Below, piece after piece: positions 22,067 through 34,319 of a stretch of 64,000 nt of DNA; within the stretch, counting starts at the first letter, position 1, and the number at the start of each line of letters is the position of its first letter. The position numbers and the translations under genes are program-made. The notes beneath the pieces were generated by a model, which made no database searches, was not told where the DNA came from, and worked only from the letters and a program-made list of their open reading frames with translations. Source of the DNA: Cladophialophora immunda (Eukaryota; Ascomycota; Eurotiomycetes; Chaetothyriales; Herpotrichiellaceae); assembly GCF_000835495.1 (NCBI RefSeq), contig NW_015622542.1, positions 1,820,485 through 1,884,484 of the forward strand, written 5' to 3'.

Positions 22067-24369
22067 TCACTGGACCAGTTTCCCTGTCTCCGCCTTGACA
22101 ATCTCGCGGACTCGTTCTGGCACATCTTTCTCACCCTCTTCAAATGCCTTTCTCAATCTCGCTCCCAGTTCTTTCACTTCGCTTTCTTTGGCACCCAGGC
22201 GCTTCAACTCCAGCAGACACTTCAACGCAAGCAGATACTTCTTTCTTCTGAAGTACACCTCGAATCCAACCTCCTGCGCCTCTGCGACGTCAGGGCAGAA
22301 CTCCAACAGCGGACTCAGAAATTTCATGGCATCCTTCAGAGGCTCTTTCGTCTCGACAAGAGTCTTACCAAAGGGGTCCGGATCTTCCTTCTTCGTTTCC
22401 CCCTCCTCAGCCTTCGGCGTTGGTTTACTGGCCTTCAGCGCCGCTTTCTTTTCTGCCTCGGCCTTTTCCATTTTCTCCTGCTCTCTCTTGGCCTTCTTGA
22501 GTGCCTTTTTGCGATCTGCGGCGCTCATTTCTCCTGTCTTGTTTGTGCCATTGACGGCATCCATGATCGGCCCGTGGACCAGATCCGGGTTGTCAAACAG
22601 GAGTAGGTACGCTTTCACTGCGGAAACAGCCATGCTAGAGAAGAAAGGGTGCTCCCTCAAGCGATCCTCCCACCGCAGCATGTCAATGTATGCCCTAATC
22701 ATGCCCTTTCGAAGAGAAAAGTTATGAAAGTCGAACTGATCTTCTTGCCACAGGTCAAAGATACCGAGGATCTGATGGAATCGTTTCAACGCCAGACCGA
22801 GCTTCCGTTGGCGTAAGTAAGACTGCCCGTCCTCTGTGAGATACCAAATACATTGCATATCGACGAGATCCCCCAGCGGGCCTCCCGTGCGGTTCTGGGT
22901 GAATTTACTTGCGGTCTCCAGCGCTTTGTCATTTTGATCGCCACGCAGTTGGTACTTTGCGCATTTGGTATTGATGGCCCGGTCTTTCTCGTCGAGTGAG
23001 CGGGCTTGGTCCATGATCTCAGCAGCTTTGGTCAAATCTCCTTTGTGCTTGTAAGCACGGGCTTTGACCGAGTGAAAGTCGACAGATTGTGGATCCAGGG
23101 CTATACACTTTTCGGCGTAATCCAGAGCTTTGTCGAGGTTGCGACTTAATTTGTAGTTATAATGCTGGGCGAGAAAGTAGAGGACTGAGGATCTGAAGCG
23201 TGTTTCTTCCTTGTCGCCATTTTCCTTGGCTCCATTCGTGTGTGGTTGTACTTTCCCGGAGGCGTATCCCTCCACCAATTCCTGAACAGTGTCCCTCTTG
23301 GAGTCGTCGGTGTAAAGGTGCTTGATGTTAGCAAAGGTCGAAGGGACTCCTTTTCGTAGCATTCTTTGCAGGTATTGATCTGCAGCTTGCTTGAACTCTT
23401 CCCCGGACAGAACATCCAACGGCCTCCTTCGTGGAAGGTCGGCTTTGGGGTGTCTCTCTGCGAGCTCCTGGTACGCCTTGTTGATCTCTGATACCGGACC
23501 ATCGGTTAGCCCCTTTGCAGCGATATATCCATCGTAGTACGCAGAATCATCTGGGTTACGCTCGAGTAAGGCGGCGTACGCTGCTTCGGCCTCCGACTTT
23601 CGACCTAGCCTAGCTAGATAGTCTGCCCTCATTTCCATCACTGCAAGGACATCGGGGCTCTTCTTTCCCACAGCTTCCAGATGGTCTAGCGCTTTCTCGA
23701 GCTCGCCCGACTCTGCAATGATGGAATTCTTGTAGAGCACCGCCTCCCAGTGCTCGATGTCTGACCGGGTCGGCTTTGCCTTGAGCGTCTCCTCATAGGT
23801 GGTGAGGACATTCTCCGCGTCCTCGTAGTTTCCCGCTAAGTGGTGGGCGATGGCTAGAGCTGTCCAGTTTTGCCGGAACCCTGGTTTCTGCTGCAGCATA
23901 TTTTTCCGGCTCTGGATGTAGCCCTCGTAATCTCGCATTTGGACCTGAAGATGTGCTAAATCCCTTTGTATAGGCGCGGAGTCGGGTTCCAGCCGCAGCG
24001 CGAACTTGTATGCCTTGATAGCCTCTTCATAGTTCTTTACGCCGCGGTATAATAAGCCGTACACGTGCCAGCAGACATGCGACTTCATGTTGTTGTTGAG
24101 AGCGATCTTGGCCAGGGCAAATGCTTCTTCGGTTTGGCCTTGATGGCTCATGATCAGGGCCTTCATCGCTTGCGTATCCGCATGGTTGGGCGATTTCCGT
24201 AGGATCTGTTCGGCAGCCTTGAGACCTGGGCAGAAATGAGCTTTGGGTTTTCGGGGCAGCAGGGCACGAGACTCGTACCTTTTTTGTATTGCTTGTTTTC
24301 AAAGTTGCGTACGACTTGCCTGAACAAGGCCGCATCTTTGTGACTGAGCTGTTGCTGGGACTGCGCCAT
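22067..24369 (-). CDS. NAT1: N-terminal acetyltransferase A auxiliary subunit (NAA15/Nat1)
   Basis: Exon 1 is 24369-24279 and exon 2 is 24225-22067, joined by a 53-nt intron (GTACGA donor, CCCAG acceptor) that splits the codon inside YKKGLKAAEQIL; 749 residues. The protein opens with KDAALFRQVVRNFENKQYKKG and has TPR motifs throughout (HVYGLLYRGVKNYEEAIKAY, LALKRFHQILGIFDLW). The NatA auxiliary domain includes LVHGPIMDAVNG, followed by a Lys/Glu-rich charged stretch. NAA15 anchors the catalytic subunit to ribosomes, where NatA acetylates N-termini after Met removal. Length is slightly below that of yeast Nat1 (854 residues) but normal for filamentous fungi. This is a housekeeping gene. Confidence 0.93.
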
Positions 24370-25324
24370 GGTGAATGTTGAAGTTGGCGGACTTTGTGAC
24401 GCTTGCGATGATCTGCAAAGGGCAAAAGTGTGCTGAGGCTGGACGCTGTAGCAATGATGTAGAAGTCGGACGTTTCAAAGAGTGTACAAGGCTAAACCAT
24501 GTTCAAAGAGAAGGAAACTAAGCAACCGTCCACCACTCTGCAACAGGGACAAGGCACCAGGCGACTCGATTGAGGGTGGGATTGTGGAGCGGGATATGGC
24601 CCTGCTCAAAATCTGGAGTCGACTGCGGCTCGGAATTGACAGCCTCGTCGGGGCTTGGCGTTGTCACCACCAGACAATCGTCGGTGTGTTCAGCCTTGTC
24701 AGTGATCTGCTTGAGTTTTCGTAGTAATGTCCCAGGATTTTGAGATGCAACGGACTTATATGGGCAGGAATAGAGATCTACAAGTGTACAGTAAGTACTT
24801 CGTACTTTCTCTTTTATCTACGCCCCTCACAGATCAATCATCGCCCATCTCGATATCATTTTCAGGCCAGGGTGTGTATCAGAGACGTCGGCTTTTAATG
24901 GATCGCTACCATAAAGCATTAATCTTCAAAAGGACAAGTCGAGAGCACATACATCTGACTGAAGTTGTCCCTAGGCCGAATGTTCTGATATCCAGGTGTG
25001 AGCTGTTCGACAACGGAGGCATTCACGTCGGGAAGCCTGCCCCCAGGATTAGAAATCCTCACTGTCGTTCTTCCGTCTTTGCGCGTGTATACGAGTACGC
25101 CAGAACCAGAACCAGGTAGTATTCTACAAAGGGCGCGCCCCACCTCTCGGGCAGAGATACAAAAACCGTACGAGGTACTCTAAGAGCTCCACTACTATTG
25201 CTTTCTTTCTCAAAAACCGCGAATACTTGTAGCTGGTCCGAAATTTGTTCTTTGCTTTGCCTCCACTCCGGGGTGTCGCTTTGCAGAACGTCAAGACCGA
25301 CCTTTGTCCACGCGAAATCCTATC
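24370..25324. other. Divergent intergenic region (NAA15 / RidA-family gene)
   Basis: About 1 kb without a recognisable gene. An 11-mer GTACTTCGTAC lies at 24795-24805, one base from an element recurring elsewhere in the window. A plus-strand frame at 24727-25119 has no family match by eye and is probably spurious. Confidence 0.45.
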
Positions 25325-25756
25325 ATGTCGGTGACAGCGTCGGCCTCGAAGACACTGTACACCACAGGCAATCCGTACGAAAAACAAATCGGCTATCACC
25401 GGGCGGTCAAACGCGGACCCTTCATTTTTGTGTCCGGGACTACCGCTATTCACCCTGAAACGCAGCAGCTCCAACATCCAGGGAACGCGTACTTGCAGGC
25501 TAAGACTGCTATGATGGAATGCGTCAGGGCGGTGGAGAGCTTGGGTGGAAAACTAGAAGATGTGTGTCGAGTGCGGATGTTCGTGGCCAGGCAGGAGGAC
25601 TGCAGCATGGTCGGCACGGCGTATAGAGAGGTTTTTGGATCAGGAGTACGCGAAGAGGGCATGGGTAGTGCGGCGACCATGGTGGTGCTTGGAAGGGGTG
25701 GGTTCATCGACGGCGACATGCTGGTCGAGGTCGAGGTAGACGCCGTCGTTGTATGA
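25325..25756 (+). CDS. RidA/YjgF/UK114 family protein
   Basis: Intronless, 143 residues, a usual length for the family. Supporting features are GYHRAVKRGPFIFVSGTTAIHP near the N-terminus, QAKTAMMECVRAVESLGGKLEDVCRVRMFV in the middle and GDMLVEVEVDAVV at the end. RidA proteins hydrolyse reactive enamine/imine intermediates; more distant members have other deaminase-related roles. The Arg that RidA enzymes use to hold substrate carboxylates (normally in xRVRxF-like CRVRMFV) is present. The start is the ATG at 25325, which leaves a short N-terminal extension. Its proximity to nitrogen genes may be coincidental. Confidence 0.88.
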   Translation: MSVTASASKTLYTTGNPYEKQIGYHRAVKRGPFIFVSGTTAIHPETQQLQHPGNAYLQAKTAMMECVRAVESLGGKLEDVCRVRMFVARQEDCSMVGTAYREVFGSGVREEGMGSAATMVVLGRGGFIDGDMLVEVEVDAVVV

Positions 25757-26635
25757 AATCGAACGGCGATTTCGAGGTTTGGTGCTTCCATGCCAGCATC
25801 CCGAATCCTCGAGATCATCTCTGCAGCAGACAAAGCACCAAGTAGCGCCCATCAGACATACAACCCAAGGGGAGAGCGGCCACCAACCCTTTCGCTTCTG
25901 CGGTACAACGCGCCTAAAATCCTAGTAGGAGATGGCAGCTTCACTCGTTCAAAAGCCGCTTTGAAACAGAAGGTTTGCACATAGCTCGACCCGCCGCCGC
26001 TCGACAGGTCTAGAACCTGCTGTTCAAATCAACTGTCGGTAGCTGGTGTTGGCGGTGCTAAGAGATCAGGAATCTGTGACAGGGGACCGCTCACTGCTGC
26101 CTGTTAATCCACGGTGACACCTCTTCGACGAAGAGGCAGGCTCATCCTGTTCTGAACCGGGATCCCAGGCAAGACTCAGAGCCTAGGCCGCCAGCGATTG
26201 ATAAAAGAGACATTCAACTTCGAGCTCGAGAACGAAGGGTTGGCGCACTCGTGTTTGACGAAGTACGAAGTCGACCCAGCATTCCTTCAGCTTATGCCGC
26301 CGGAGACGCCAAGTGCCGAGAGCTTCTTGTTCATCAACCATCATCTCTCCGGCGTTATGTATCGTCGTCCTTGCAGAAGGATTGATTCCAACACGGCAGT
26401 TCTCCATCATTGCTCCGGCGGCCGTATGCAATTCACACCCCAACTGGAGAAACGAATCGCCGGCACCAATTTCTAGCATACCACGTCCGTCCTGAAGATT
26501 GTCGGTTGGCTGAAACATCAGTCCTGTGCACCTACAACACCAAGGGACGCGCGGAAATGGCCGCGGGGCCCTCAATCCAGACTACGCCTTCCGTGCCTTG
26601 CAACCAGCAATGAAGCGAAAGCATCACAAATTGCC
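25757..26635. other. Intergenic region
   Basis: About 0.9 kb with no recognisable gene. I looked for an upstream exon carrying a Cys-rich zinc cluster for the following regulator and found none. Confidence 0.4.
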
Positions 26636-28254
26636 ATGTCTGAAGCCTCCCCAAAGTCGAGTCCAACCAAGGCATCTCGATCCATTCGCAGTCGTCGCTA
26701 CGAAACACTCTCTACGTGGCGCTTCTCAAACGCGCCGCCCAAAAAGCAGAGGGTGCGTATGCCCGAATTCATGCTGAATATCCGAGGCATTCCATTGTTG
26801 CTGTGATGTCCTGTGTGGGCTCCGTGTTGTTCGGGCTCTGCTACGTACTTCGGGGAGATACATCCTAACTCTTTCTTCCAAAGGAGAACCGTTCTGCCGA
26901 CCAAAAAGACCCAAAATCGCCACTGCGACCTGGCGAATCCGAGTCCGAAATTGATGGCCAGCCTCGGTCTCTGACCGATCGAAGGCGGTCAACGGATACG
27001 AACACCTCCATACCGTGGACAAGAGAATCATCCGACTCGCCAATAAGCGAGATTGGGTCAATATTGGATCCCTTCTGTGTATTACCGTCAGACCTACCTA
27101 GGGAGGACCAACAACTACTTCAATTCTGTCAGTAATTCTGTTGGGTTGATAGAGGCCGAATATGCTAACGACGGACCACAGACATCTCTTATCTCCCCTT
27201 TGTCCTGTACGGGACTCGATCCGACGCCATTTTCAGCTCCATTCGAGATGTCAGCTTGATCAACACCTTGAAGTCGCCCTTCGTACTGCAATGGATGGTG
27301 GTCTCTGCGCAAGGTCTTATGATAGCCCTCCGAGGAGGCCAAGAGCCCGCGTCTTTTTTCCGCCGAAAGGCAATTGCGTACCTCACCTTGAAGGATCAGC
27401 TAGAAGAGAGCGCGGGGAACCAGCTCTCTGATGACTTCATCAACGGCATTATTATGGCGACGGTGGCTGAGTCGCGGACATCGTCGCCGGGTGTCTCAAA
27501 CATTCATCTAAAAGCCTACGAAGCCGTCATTGCCGCCAGAGGAGGTCTCAGGGCGATTCTTCTCGCTTCAGCCGCTCCAATGCTGCTCACGAGCCATTTC
27601 ATGCCATTTATCGTGAACGAACTGCCACTCGGCGAGTTGGTTTTTCGAAAAGAGCACTTTGACCAAGCTCTTGAGGTCCTCCTATTTATTGTCAAAGGAC
27701 ACAACACCGTTGACCCCTCGAAGTTGGTCTTCAGCACCACGTCGATTCCCAAGTCTCAGCCCAAGTCTCTGTCATTGGAGCTGACGTTGGACGGAAACTT
27801 ATATCCTCCCCTACTCTCCAGGGCATTCGCACAGTTCATCCAGCGAGATCTATGGGAATATCCAAGGTATGCCAAGATATCTTCTCATTTTCTCGCGCTG
27901 TTCATCATGGTGTCAACGCTATGGAAGTTGCGGGGGAATGATTCGCAGCAGCAATTCTTCATTGACCGGGTGGACCACCTTTTCATCAAGAGCAGTGCTC
28001 AGGATCCTCTCGGGAGGTACCTGCTCAATCTCGAGGGATTTGGGTGGGTCGTGGTGAAAGCGGGATTTGAGGTGTACGAAACCCTGGTTGGAAATAACGT
28101 CACGCTTGGGAATCGAGTGGACATGGTGGTGGACGCCATTTGCGGCCTGAAGCTGTTAATGGTGTGTAGCGAGTCGGTCAGGCGGAAAATGATTGCATTT
28201 CTCTGTGGATGTCTTGTCGACGTTCGCGAGGGACCCGGAACGAGCACGGCATAG
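26636..28254 (+). CDS. Fungal transcription-factor-domain protein without a visible zinc cluster
   Basis: Exons 26636-26752, 26884-27127 and 27182-28254, all in phase; 477 residues. Introns have GTGCGT and GTCAGT donors, and CTAAC branch sites at about 26866 and 27165. The N-terminus is Ser/Lys/Arg-rich (SPTKASRSIRSRRYETLS), followed by an acidic linker. The helical domain begins DPFCVLPSDLPREDQQLLQF and continues YISYLPFVLYGTRSDAI and SPFVLQWMVVSAQ. This layout matches Fungal_trans_2 (DUF3468-type) regulators, which normally carry a Zn2Cys6 cluster before it. None is seen here, so it could be a cofactor, a truncated regulator or a mis-called start. It sits just upstream of the aromatic cluster's Zn2Cys6 gene. 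Confidence 0.65.
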
Positions 28255-28868
28255 TTGGGTATGTCCGGAAAGAAATGGCCAGCAGGCAATAATGATACCT
28301 CCGAGGTGACGAAAGCATCTATTGTCCACTGTAATTTACGCAGGCGGGCTATGTCATTATATCTTGGGTAGATACCTACGGAAGGACGGGTTACCTCCCT
28401 ATGTACAGTATCAAATGTGAGAACCAGTGCGGCAAAGAGAGCCTCACCAGGTTGAATCTGACGGGACCCCGACGCCCAAGGGGGTAAATGTGGACTCATA
28501 CTTCACCTGCCTACCTTGGGTATTGCATCTAGGTGCTTAGGCTCTTATATCACTCGCGCTACAACTTGTTTGCCGTGTTACGGCTGGATCCTATGGGTCA
28601 ACGTAGTCTGCTGGCCAACAAGGCTGAGATATCCTCCTCTTGTAGTCGCCCCTGATTTGGTTTGTGCGATTGAACATCTAAAAACCCGGCACCAAGTGTG
28701 GGGAAATATAACGGGGCGGCAGAGCAGGATGGAGTATGTAACACGGCTATGGACTACGAGGTACATATTCGATGCGATGGGGAAATGTGGGGTTGCAGCA
28801 GATCTACATACATTTGAGGGACTACCAGCCTCCACCTCCATCAATGTCTTTTCCATAGCAATGCTCGC
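28255..28868. other. Intergenic region
   Basis: About 0.6 kb upstream of the Zn2Cys6 gene at 28869. No motif beyond scattered CGG triplets was noted. Confidence 0.4.
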
Positions 28869-31348
28869 ATGAATGTAGGCTCTCGACCAGTATCTCTGGT
28901 CGCCGACCGGCCTGGACTGATGCAGCCTTCTCCAGCCTCACCGGCCAACCACCAGATCTTCCCACCGCCACCCGCACGCCCACCGGTCTCCCGACGACAG
29001 TCGACCCAGGGTGGGAACAGGCCCACGACAATCGCGTGCGCGGCTTGTCGGAAGAAGAAGGTCAAATGCGACTCCCGGAGACCGTCCTGCTCACAATGCC
29101 AGGAAGACGGCCAGGCGGTGTGCGAGTACGTGGGATGGAAGAAGACGGGATTGCCTCGAGGCTACGTGCGAAACCTGGAGGCTCAGATACGTATGGTTCT
29201 ACAGACCACTCTTGAATGTCTTCGTCGCACTGAATAGAGCTACAGACGCCCTCCAAGCTGAAAATGATGAGCTTCGCAACCTCCACGGCAAGACGCAAGG
29301 CGGCGGCCATCCTATTTCCACCGCTCAAGCGACGACTCGATACGAATACTCTTCCGACGACATCTTGCCGTCTGGGTTCCTGGACCATACATCGCCGTAC
29401 GCGCCCTCGGATCATGACATCTTGATGCAGGACCCCTTCGATATCGCCAGACTCGCAATATCAGAACTTCTCAGCGCAGAGGATCGAAGCAACCTGTAGG
29501 TCGGCTCGGCCCTGCTGGGCTTTCTGTCTACATCACCGAGCTGATGATGCTTGTCCAGCTGTACTCTTTACTTCACTCGATGCCACCCATTTGTGCCCAT
29601 CCTGTACAGGCCCGGCTTCCGCGTCGACAAGGACGCACACGTGTCTTTGTCCGTCTTCGCACTGGCCTCGCGCCACAGTCCCTCCCTAGCATCCAAGTCC
29701 GATATCTTCTACAGCCTCGCCAAGCAGTCGACCCAGGCGACCTTTATCAACCCGGACATGAGCACCCTCACTGCGTTGATCTTGCAAGCCATCTACGAGA
29801 TTGGGATGCCCAACTCCTCGGTGCACGCGTTGACGACGGTGGGGTCCGCCCTCTCCCTTGCGAGCGCCTTCAGGTTGCTGCGGATGGAGGAGCAGGAGGA
29901 AGGTGAGAGCAGCAGGCCGAACCGGTGGATGGACCGGCCGGTGGACTGGGTTGAGGAGGAAGGCCGACGGAGGGCGTTCCTGATGGTGCTGAGTCTGAGC
30001 CGTTGGATGGCGACGATCCAGGAGCGCGAGATGGGCTTTCCGGTCAAGAGGGAGATCACCGTGATGCTCCCCATCAGTGATGAGGTGTGGTTTGCCGACG
30101 TGAGTACCTCCGGATACAGCGATTCGGTAGAGAGTTTCTAATCACAACCCAACCGAGGCAGCCAGCTTCACGACCAGCCACGAGGCCGGTCACTGAGCCA
30201 ATTACCTCTCTCCTCCACGCGACTGATGCAGGCCCATTTGCCAGGTTTATCCAGGCGCTCGGCCTGTTCGCCAAGGTCAGCGACTTCAACCAGACATGTC
30301 GGATGCGAAGCAGCAGCGAGAATGGCGAGGAGTTGTCCAAGATAGACAACCTCATTCAAGCGTACCTAGGCTCGTTCCCCAACAGCTGGCGCAGTTGTTC
30401 TCGACTCGAAGGTGAATACCTGCTTGACCCGACTACGCTGGCACTTGCCCACAGGTCAGTCGAGGCAGTTTCGCCTCCTCGTTCTGCTCAAAGCTCGATT
30501 TCTACAAATATGTAATGGGGAGGGTAAATGTGCGGCGAGGGAGGAAGTATTGATACAAGTCATTTGCTGACGCAAGAGTTCACAGCGCCCTCCTCCTTCT
30601 TCACCATCCCATAGCCTGCAGAGAAGCGCACGGCTACTCCAAGTCCCGATGTGTCGCCTCGGCGGAAGAGATCCTCGACGTCGCGTACGTGATCCAGGAC
30701 GTGCCCCATGCTGGGAACTATCTCCTCCCTCACCCGCTGGTGCTGGCCGCGCGAGTCCGACTCTTGGAGCTGGTCCAGCGCAAAGGCCACTACCGAGGCC
30801 GAGACATGGACCTGATAGTCAAGGCGCTGCTCACGTTTGGGAAGTACTGGGGCATGCAAGGTCCGTCCCCTCCCATGGCTGACCGGTGATTTCGCTTTCC
30901 GCATACACACACAGAGACACAAATGGTAAATGATCTGAGAGGCCATCACTGACTGCGTACTGTGCTACGCCATGCAGAAAAACTCACCGAACACGCGGGC
31001 AAGATCGAAGCCAACACCGTGCCCTTCAGCGAACCTCTGACCCATGTCATCCCCGTCACGACCCATCCCGTGTCAAGGCAGAAGACGGCGCAGTTCGTGC
31101 CCAGCGTTCCCCGTCGGTCCATTGGAAGCGCCGGCTGGGGTAATATCTCGAGAGGGATCGCTGCTACAGGCGACCATCAGCACGGCATCGCAGAAGGACA
31201 GAGTCCAGGCAATAACATTATGGACGCGAGTCTGGGGAATAACGCAGGCCCGTCACTGAGTACTCTCGACGCCGCGATCTTTTCGAGCGACATCTTCGAC
31301 TGGGCCATGGGACTTGGGTCGGAGCCGCTGGATGCTCCAAACCTGTGA
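28869..31348 (+). CDS. Zn2Cys6 fungal_trans transcription factor
   Basis: Six exons: 28869-29190, 29240-29495, 29559-30099, 30198-30454, 30586-30860 and 30978-31348. The sum is 2022 nt and 673 residues. The zinc cluster CX2CX6CX6CX2CX7C (CAACRKKKVKCDS at about residue 57) is followed by a linker and a short coiled coil (TDALQAENDELRNL). The fungal_trans domain begins YFTRCHPFVPILYRPGF, with the RRRAFLMVLSLSRW block near residue 350. The third intron's acceptor (30197) was chosen for phase; an alternative donor inside the following codons is possible. The second exon starts at 29240 because only that acceptor restores the coiled-coil frame. The gene is convergent with the MFS transporter gene. 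I infer a pathway regulator for the catabolic cluster to the right. Confidence 0.82.
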
Positions 31349-31525
31349 ACCAAGTCATGTATCCATTTTGGACAGGAACAGTACTTGAACGGTTTCAGAG
31401 CAATTATAATGGACTCGCCCAATGATTTGGTATGCAAAGTTTCTCCGCTGCTATGGGCAGCTGTCATACCAAACATAATGCATGTATAAACTGCCACAAG
31501 ATTTGCTTTCAACGTCCTCGGCCTG

Positions 31526-33599
31526 CTATTCCCACGTATGCGGTGGAGCAGCGTGCTCGACGGCCTCCACCTCGACGGCGGAAACCTCTAGATCACCCTT
31601 CTCGTCCACGATTTTCCGTCGCACGCCGAACGTTGTCCGCGTGCAGACGTAGCCCTTGAACTTGCGAGCGGCAAGATTGGCTTGAAACTGGGGGGAAAAG
31701 CGCTCTGGTCAGTTCCAACCACCGAGTTTGTCCCTAGAAACAAAGAAAAAAAAAGGAAAGAAACTCACCATCTCGTCGATTTCCTCCAGCGTGCGGTCCT
31801 TGACCTCCGGGAGGAAGAAATAGATCCAGGCCGTGGCGACCATGGCGCTCGGGAACCAGATGAACCCGTACTTGGGTCCCCAGTTCAGACTGTCCGGGTT
31901 GATGAAGTAGGGCGCGGTGAAGACGCTGAGCCAGGGCCAGAAGAAGCCCACCACGCCGGCCAGGCCGAAGACGAAGGACCGCAGGCGCAGGCTAGGCATC
32001 TCGCCGCCCACCAGCCACGCGTAGGCAGCCAGGCAGGCGTTGTAGAAGAACATGTAGATGATGTTCATGGCGACCACGACCTTGCCGGTCGACGGGGCCG
32101 TGGGCTGCGCCCGGTACACGCAGGCCTGGATGAGCTGCATGGCCCCGCAGACGGCCATGCCGGACATCAGGATGGTCCTGCGGCCCAGGCGCGTCACGAA
32201 CAGGGACGAGGCAAGGATGCCCACGACGGACAGCGCGGCCAGGATGCAGCTGTCCTCGAAGGGCTTGCCGACTCGGGCCATCTGGAAGAAGTACGTCCCG
32301 TACATGATCATGACTGTGAACAACAATCGTCAGACATAGTGGCTGTTAGTTGAGGTCTCGTGGGGTCTGGGGGCTTACACATGGCGCCAGGGGCGGACAG
32401 GAGGGTGAGGGAGCCGAGCGAGAGCAGAGTCCGCCGCCGCTCGACCTTGTTGGTGAAGATGTCGGTCCACGACCCGTGGCCCGTGCTCTCCATCTCGAGA
32501 TTGTGCGCCGTCTCGACGGCCAACATCTCGGCGTCGACGTTGGCGCCCGCGGGCCTGAGCCACAGGAGCGCCTGGCGGGCTTCGTCTCTCCGGCCGTGCG
32601 TCAACAGCCAGCGTGGCGACTCGGGGATGAAGATGATGCCGACGCCGAGGATGAGGGGGACGATGTAGATGATGCCCAGGGGGATGAGGTAGGACTGCTT
32701 GCCGGGCATGGTCTCGGTGAAGTTGTCTTTTTGACCCCAAAGTGTCAGCTGGATGGTTTCGACTTGCCCTTTTGGCCGTATGTGTGCCTACCAACGATAG
32801 TCCCAATCAGAGAGCCCAGCGCGACCCAGAACTGGAAGAAGACGTAGACGAACCCCCGGAGGTGTGCCGGGGCGACTTCTTGAAGATACAGCTGGGGGAA
32901 GGTCATGAACCAGCCATTTGCTTGTCCCCTGTCGTCAGTACAGGTTGGATGTAGGCCTCGACCACAGCTGTGCACTCACCAATACCGATCAAGATACGTC
33001 CGACGTATAGAGCCGCAACGCTGGTGGTGCCCATCATGATGGCGTCGCTCACGTAGCACCATACCACTGCGAGCCAGACGCATTGCTTTCTACCCAGCTT
33101 GGTCGATAGAGGGCCTTAGCCGAGCTTCAGTACCGCGTCCATATCTTTCGTCCTCTCCAGACACAAGAGAAAGGGTGTTAGGAATGTAGGTGGTTACGCA
33201 CCAACGAAGCCACAACCGACCACGGCGCCGATTGTCATGAAAGACGAGATCAGCTGTTGCGTCACTGGACTCAGGTTCCACCCGGTCGGCGACAGCGGAT
33301 CTTTGTGGCCGAAGACCTGAGAAAAAGACTCAGTATATGTTCCCATCACTAGACAATGCGGACGGAACGTCGGGAAGCCAACTCAACTCACCTGATTGAA
33401 GCCCACCATGGCTTGAATACCAGCAATGAGACCGAAGTCGACCCCATACTGGAACGCTTCTCTCGCGTCAGCATTGCAGCATTTCGCAAACTGGGCAGTC
33501 AACAGTGAAGAGGGCTAACTCACGTCCCATCGCTATGAGCAGGCAAGCCAGCAAGCATTTCCAGTTCGCTGCCAGACTCTCGTTCTGGGAGGGCGCCAT
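31526..33599 (-). CDS. MFS sugar-porter-family transporter
   Basis: Nine exons on the minus strand: 33599-33524, 33456-33392, 33316-33202, 33114-32980, 32920-32792, 32726-32379, 32313-31769 and 31687-31526 give eight certain pieces that total 1575 nt (524 residues); my initial count of nine is therefore corrected to eight. Sugar-porter signatures include GPLSTKLGRKQ after helix 2, RILIGIANGW, PESPRWLLTHGRRDEA, VTRLGRRTILMSG and PEVKDRTLEEIDEM. About twelve helices are expected at the plasma membrane. The family covers hexoses, oligosaccharides, polyols and quinate. Context beside aromatic-catabolic enzymes favours a quinate-like or aromatic acid substrate, but this is inference. Confidence 0.88.
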
Positions 33600-34319
33600 C
33601 GTGGTTTCGGACGGTATGTTGTCGAGGAGGCCTCAAGCAGTCGCTACCCTTTACAAGGATAAGAACGAGATGGACAGAGGAAGGATCAGGGAAACAAAAA
33701 CTGTTTTGATCCACTTCCTCGTCTTGAAGGCGGGGGTGGAATCTGGGGCCCCAGACGGTAATAATTACATGTCCTCCAGATATTGCCCAGAATGGTTAGC
33801 TACAAGTCCCCGGCACAATATTGTATTCTTGAACCTTCCACGTGCGGGACAATGTTCGGTGCAATCCCTTTTGCCCTGCTCCACATGGACGCCATTTGTC
33901 TGAAAGAGGAGGGAAGATAGTCCCGGCTAGAGCTTGTCGCCGCTGCGTCGTATCTCTGAGAAAGGAAAATCAGTGGCACACCGCTGACACGGAATAGACG
34001 CCATTTTGGAATGTGGGAATAGTCACTCAGTAGCGACGAGGCGGTCACCGGGTCAGATATAGCTAATAGCGTGAACAGGGATAGAAATGCCGCGGCGTCT
34101 GTAGGTCGAGCAAATACATTTACAAATGACGATACCTCTGAGACAGGAAGCAAGATATGTCAGAGTAGGGTAACTGCTATAGAACACTTTTCTCGTCGTT
34201 GTCTTCAACATCGGCTCGCAAGACACGGTCTCGCTGGCGTCTCTCTATCAATGTCCAAGAAGGATGCGAAACGATGATGGGCTGGGCCGACGAGTTAGGG
34301 GATGAGCTTCTACTCCACC
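33600..34319. other. Intergenic region
   Basis: About 0.7 kb between the MFS start and the FAD monooxygenase stop. No gene or strong repeat was recognised. Confidence 0.4.

Noticed and set aside
22016..22727. Two long plus-strand frames opposite NAA15
   Set aside because: Both are shadows of the NAA15 coding strand.
24727..25119. 130-codon plus-strand frame upstream of the RidA-family gene
   Set aside because: No family features, no conserved-looking blocks, and it lies in a divergent promoter interval.
25985..26060. tRNA-like stretch with a CAGG-TCTAGAA-CCTG hairpin followed by TTCAAATC
   Set aside because: The loop lacks U33, the T-arm stem does not pair and no matching acceptor stem or A box is evident.
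31682..32353. Long plus-strand frame opposite the MFS gene
   Set aside because: It is the complement of a well-supported transporter exon; the Asp/Glu/His-rich translation is an artefact of GC-rich codons.
32545..32554. Third copy of the GCCCGCGGGC palindrome
   Set aside because: It lies in codons of the MFS transporter, so it is explained by coding and was not counted as an operator.
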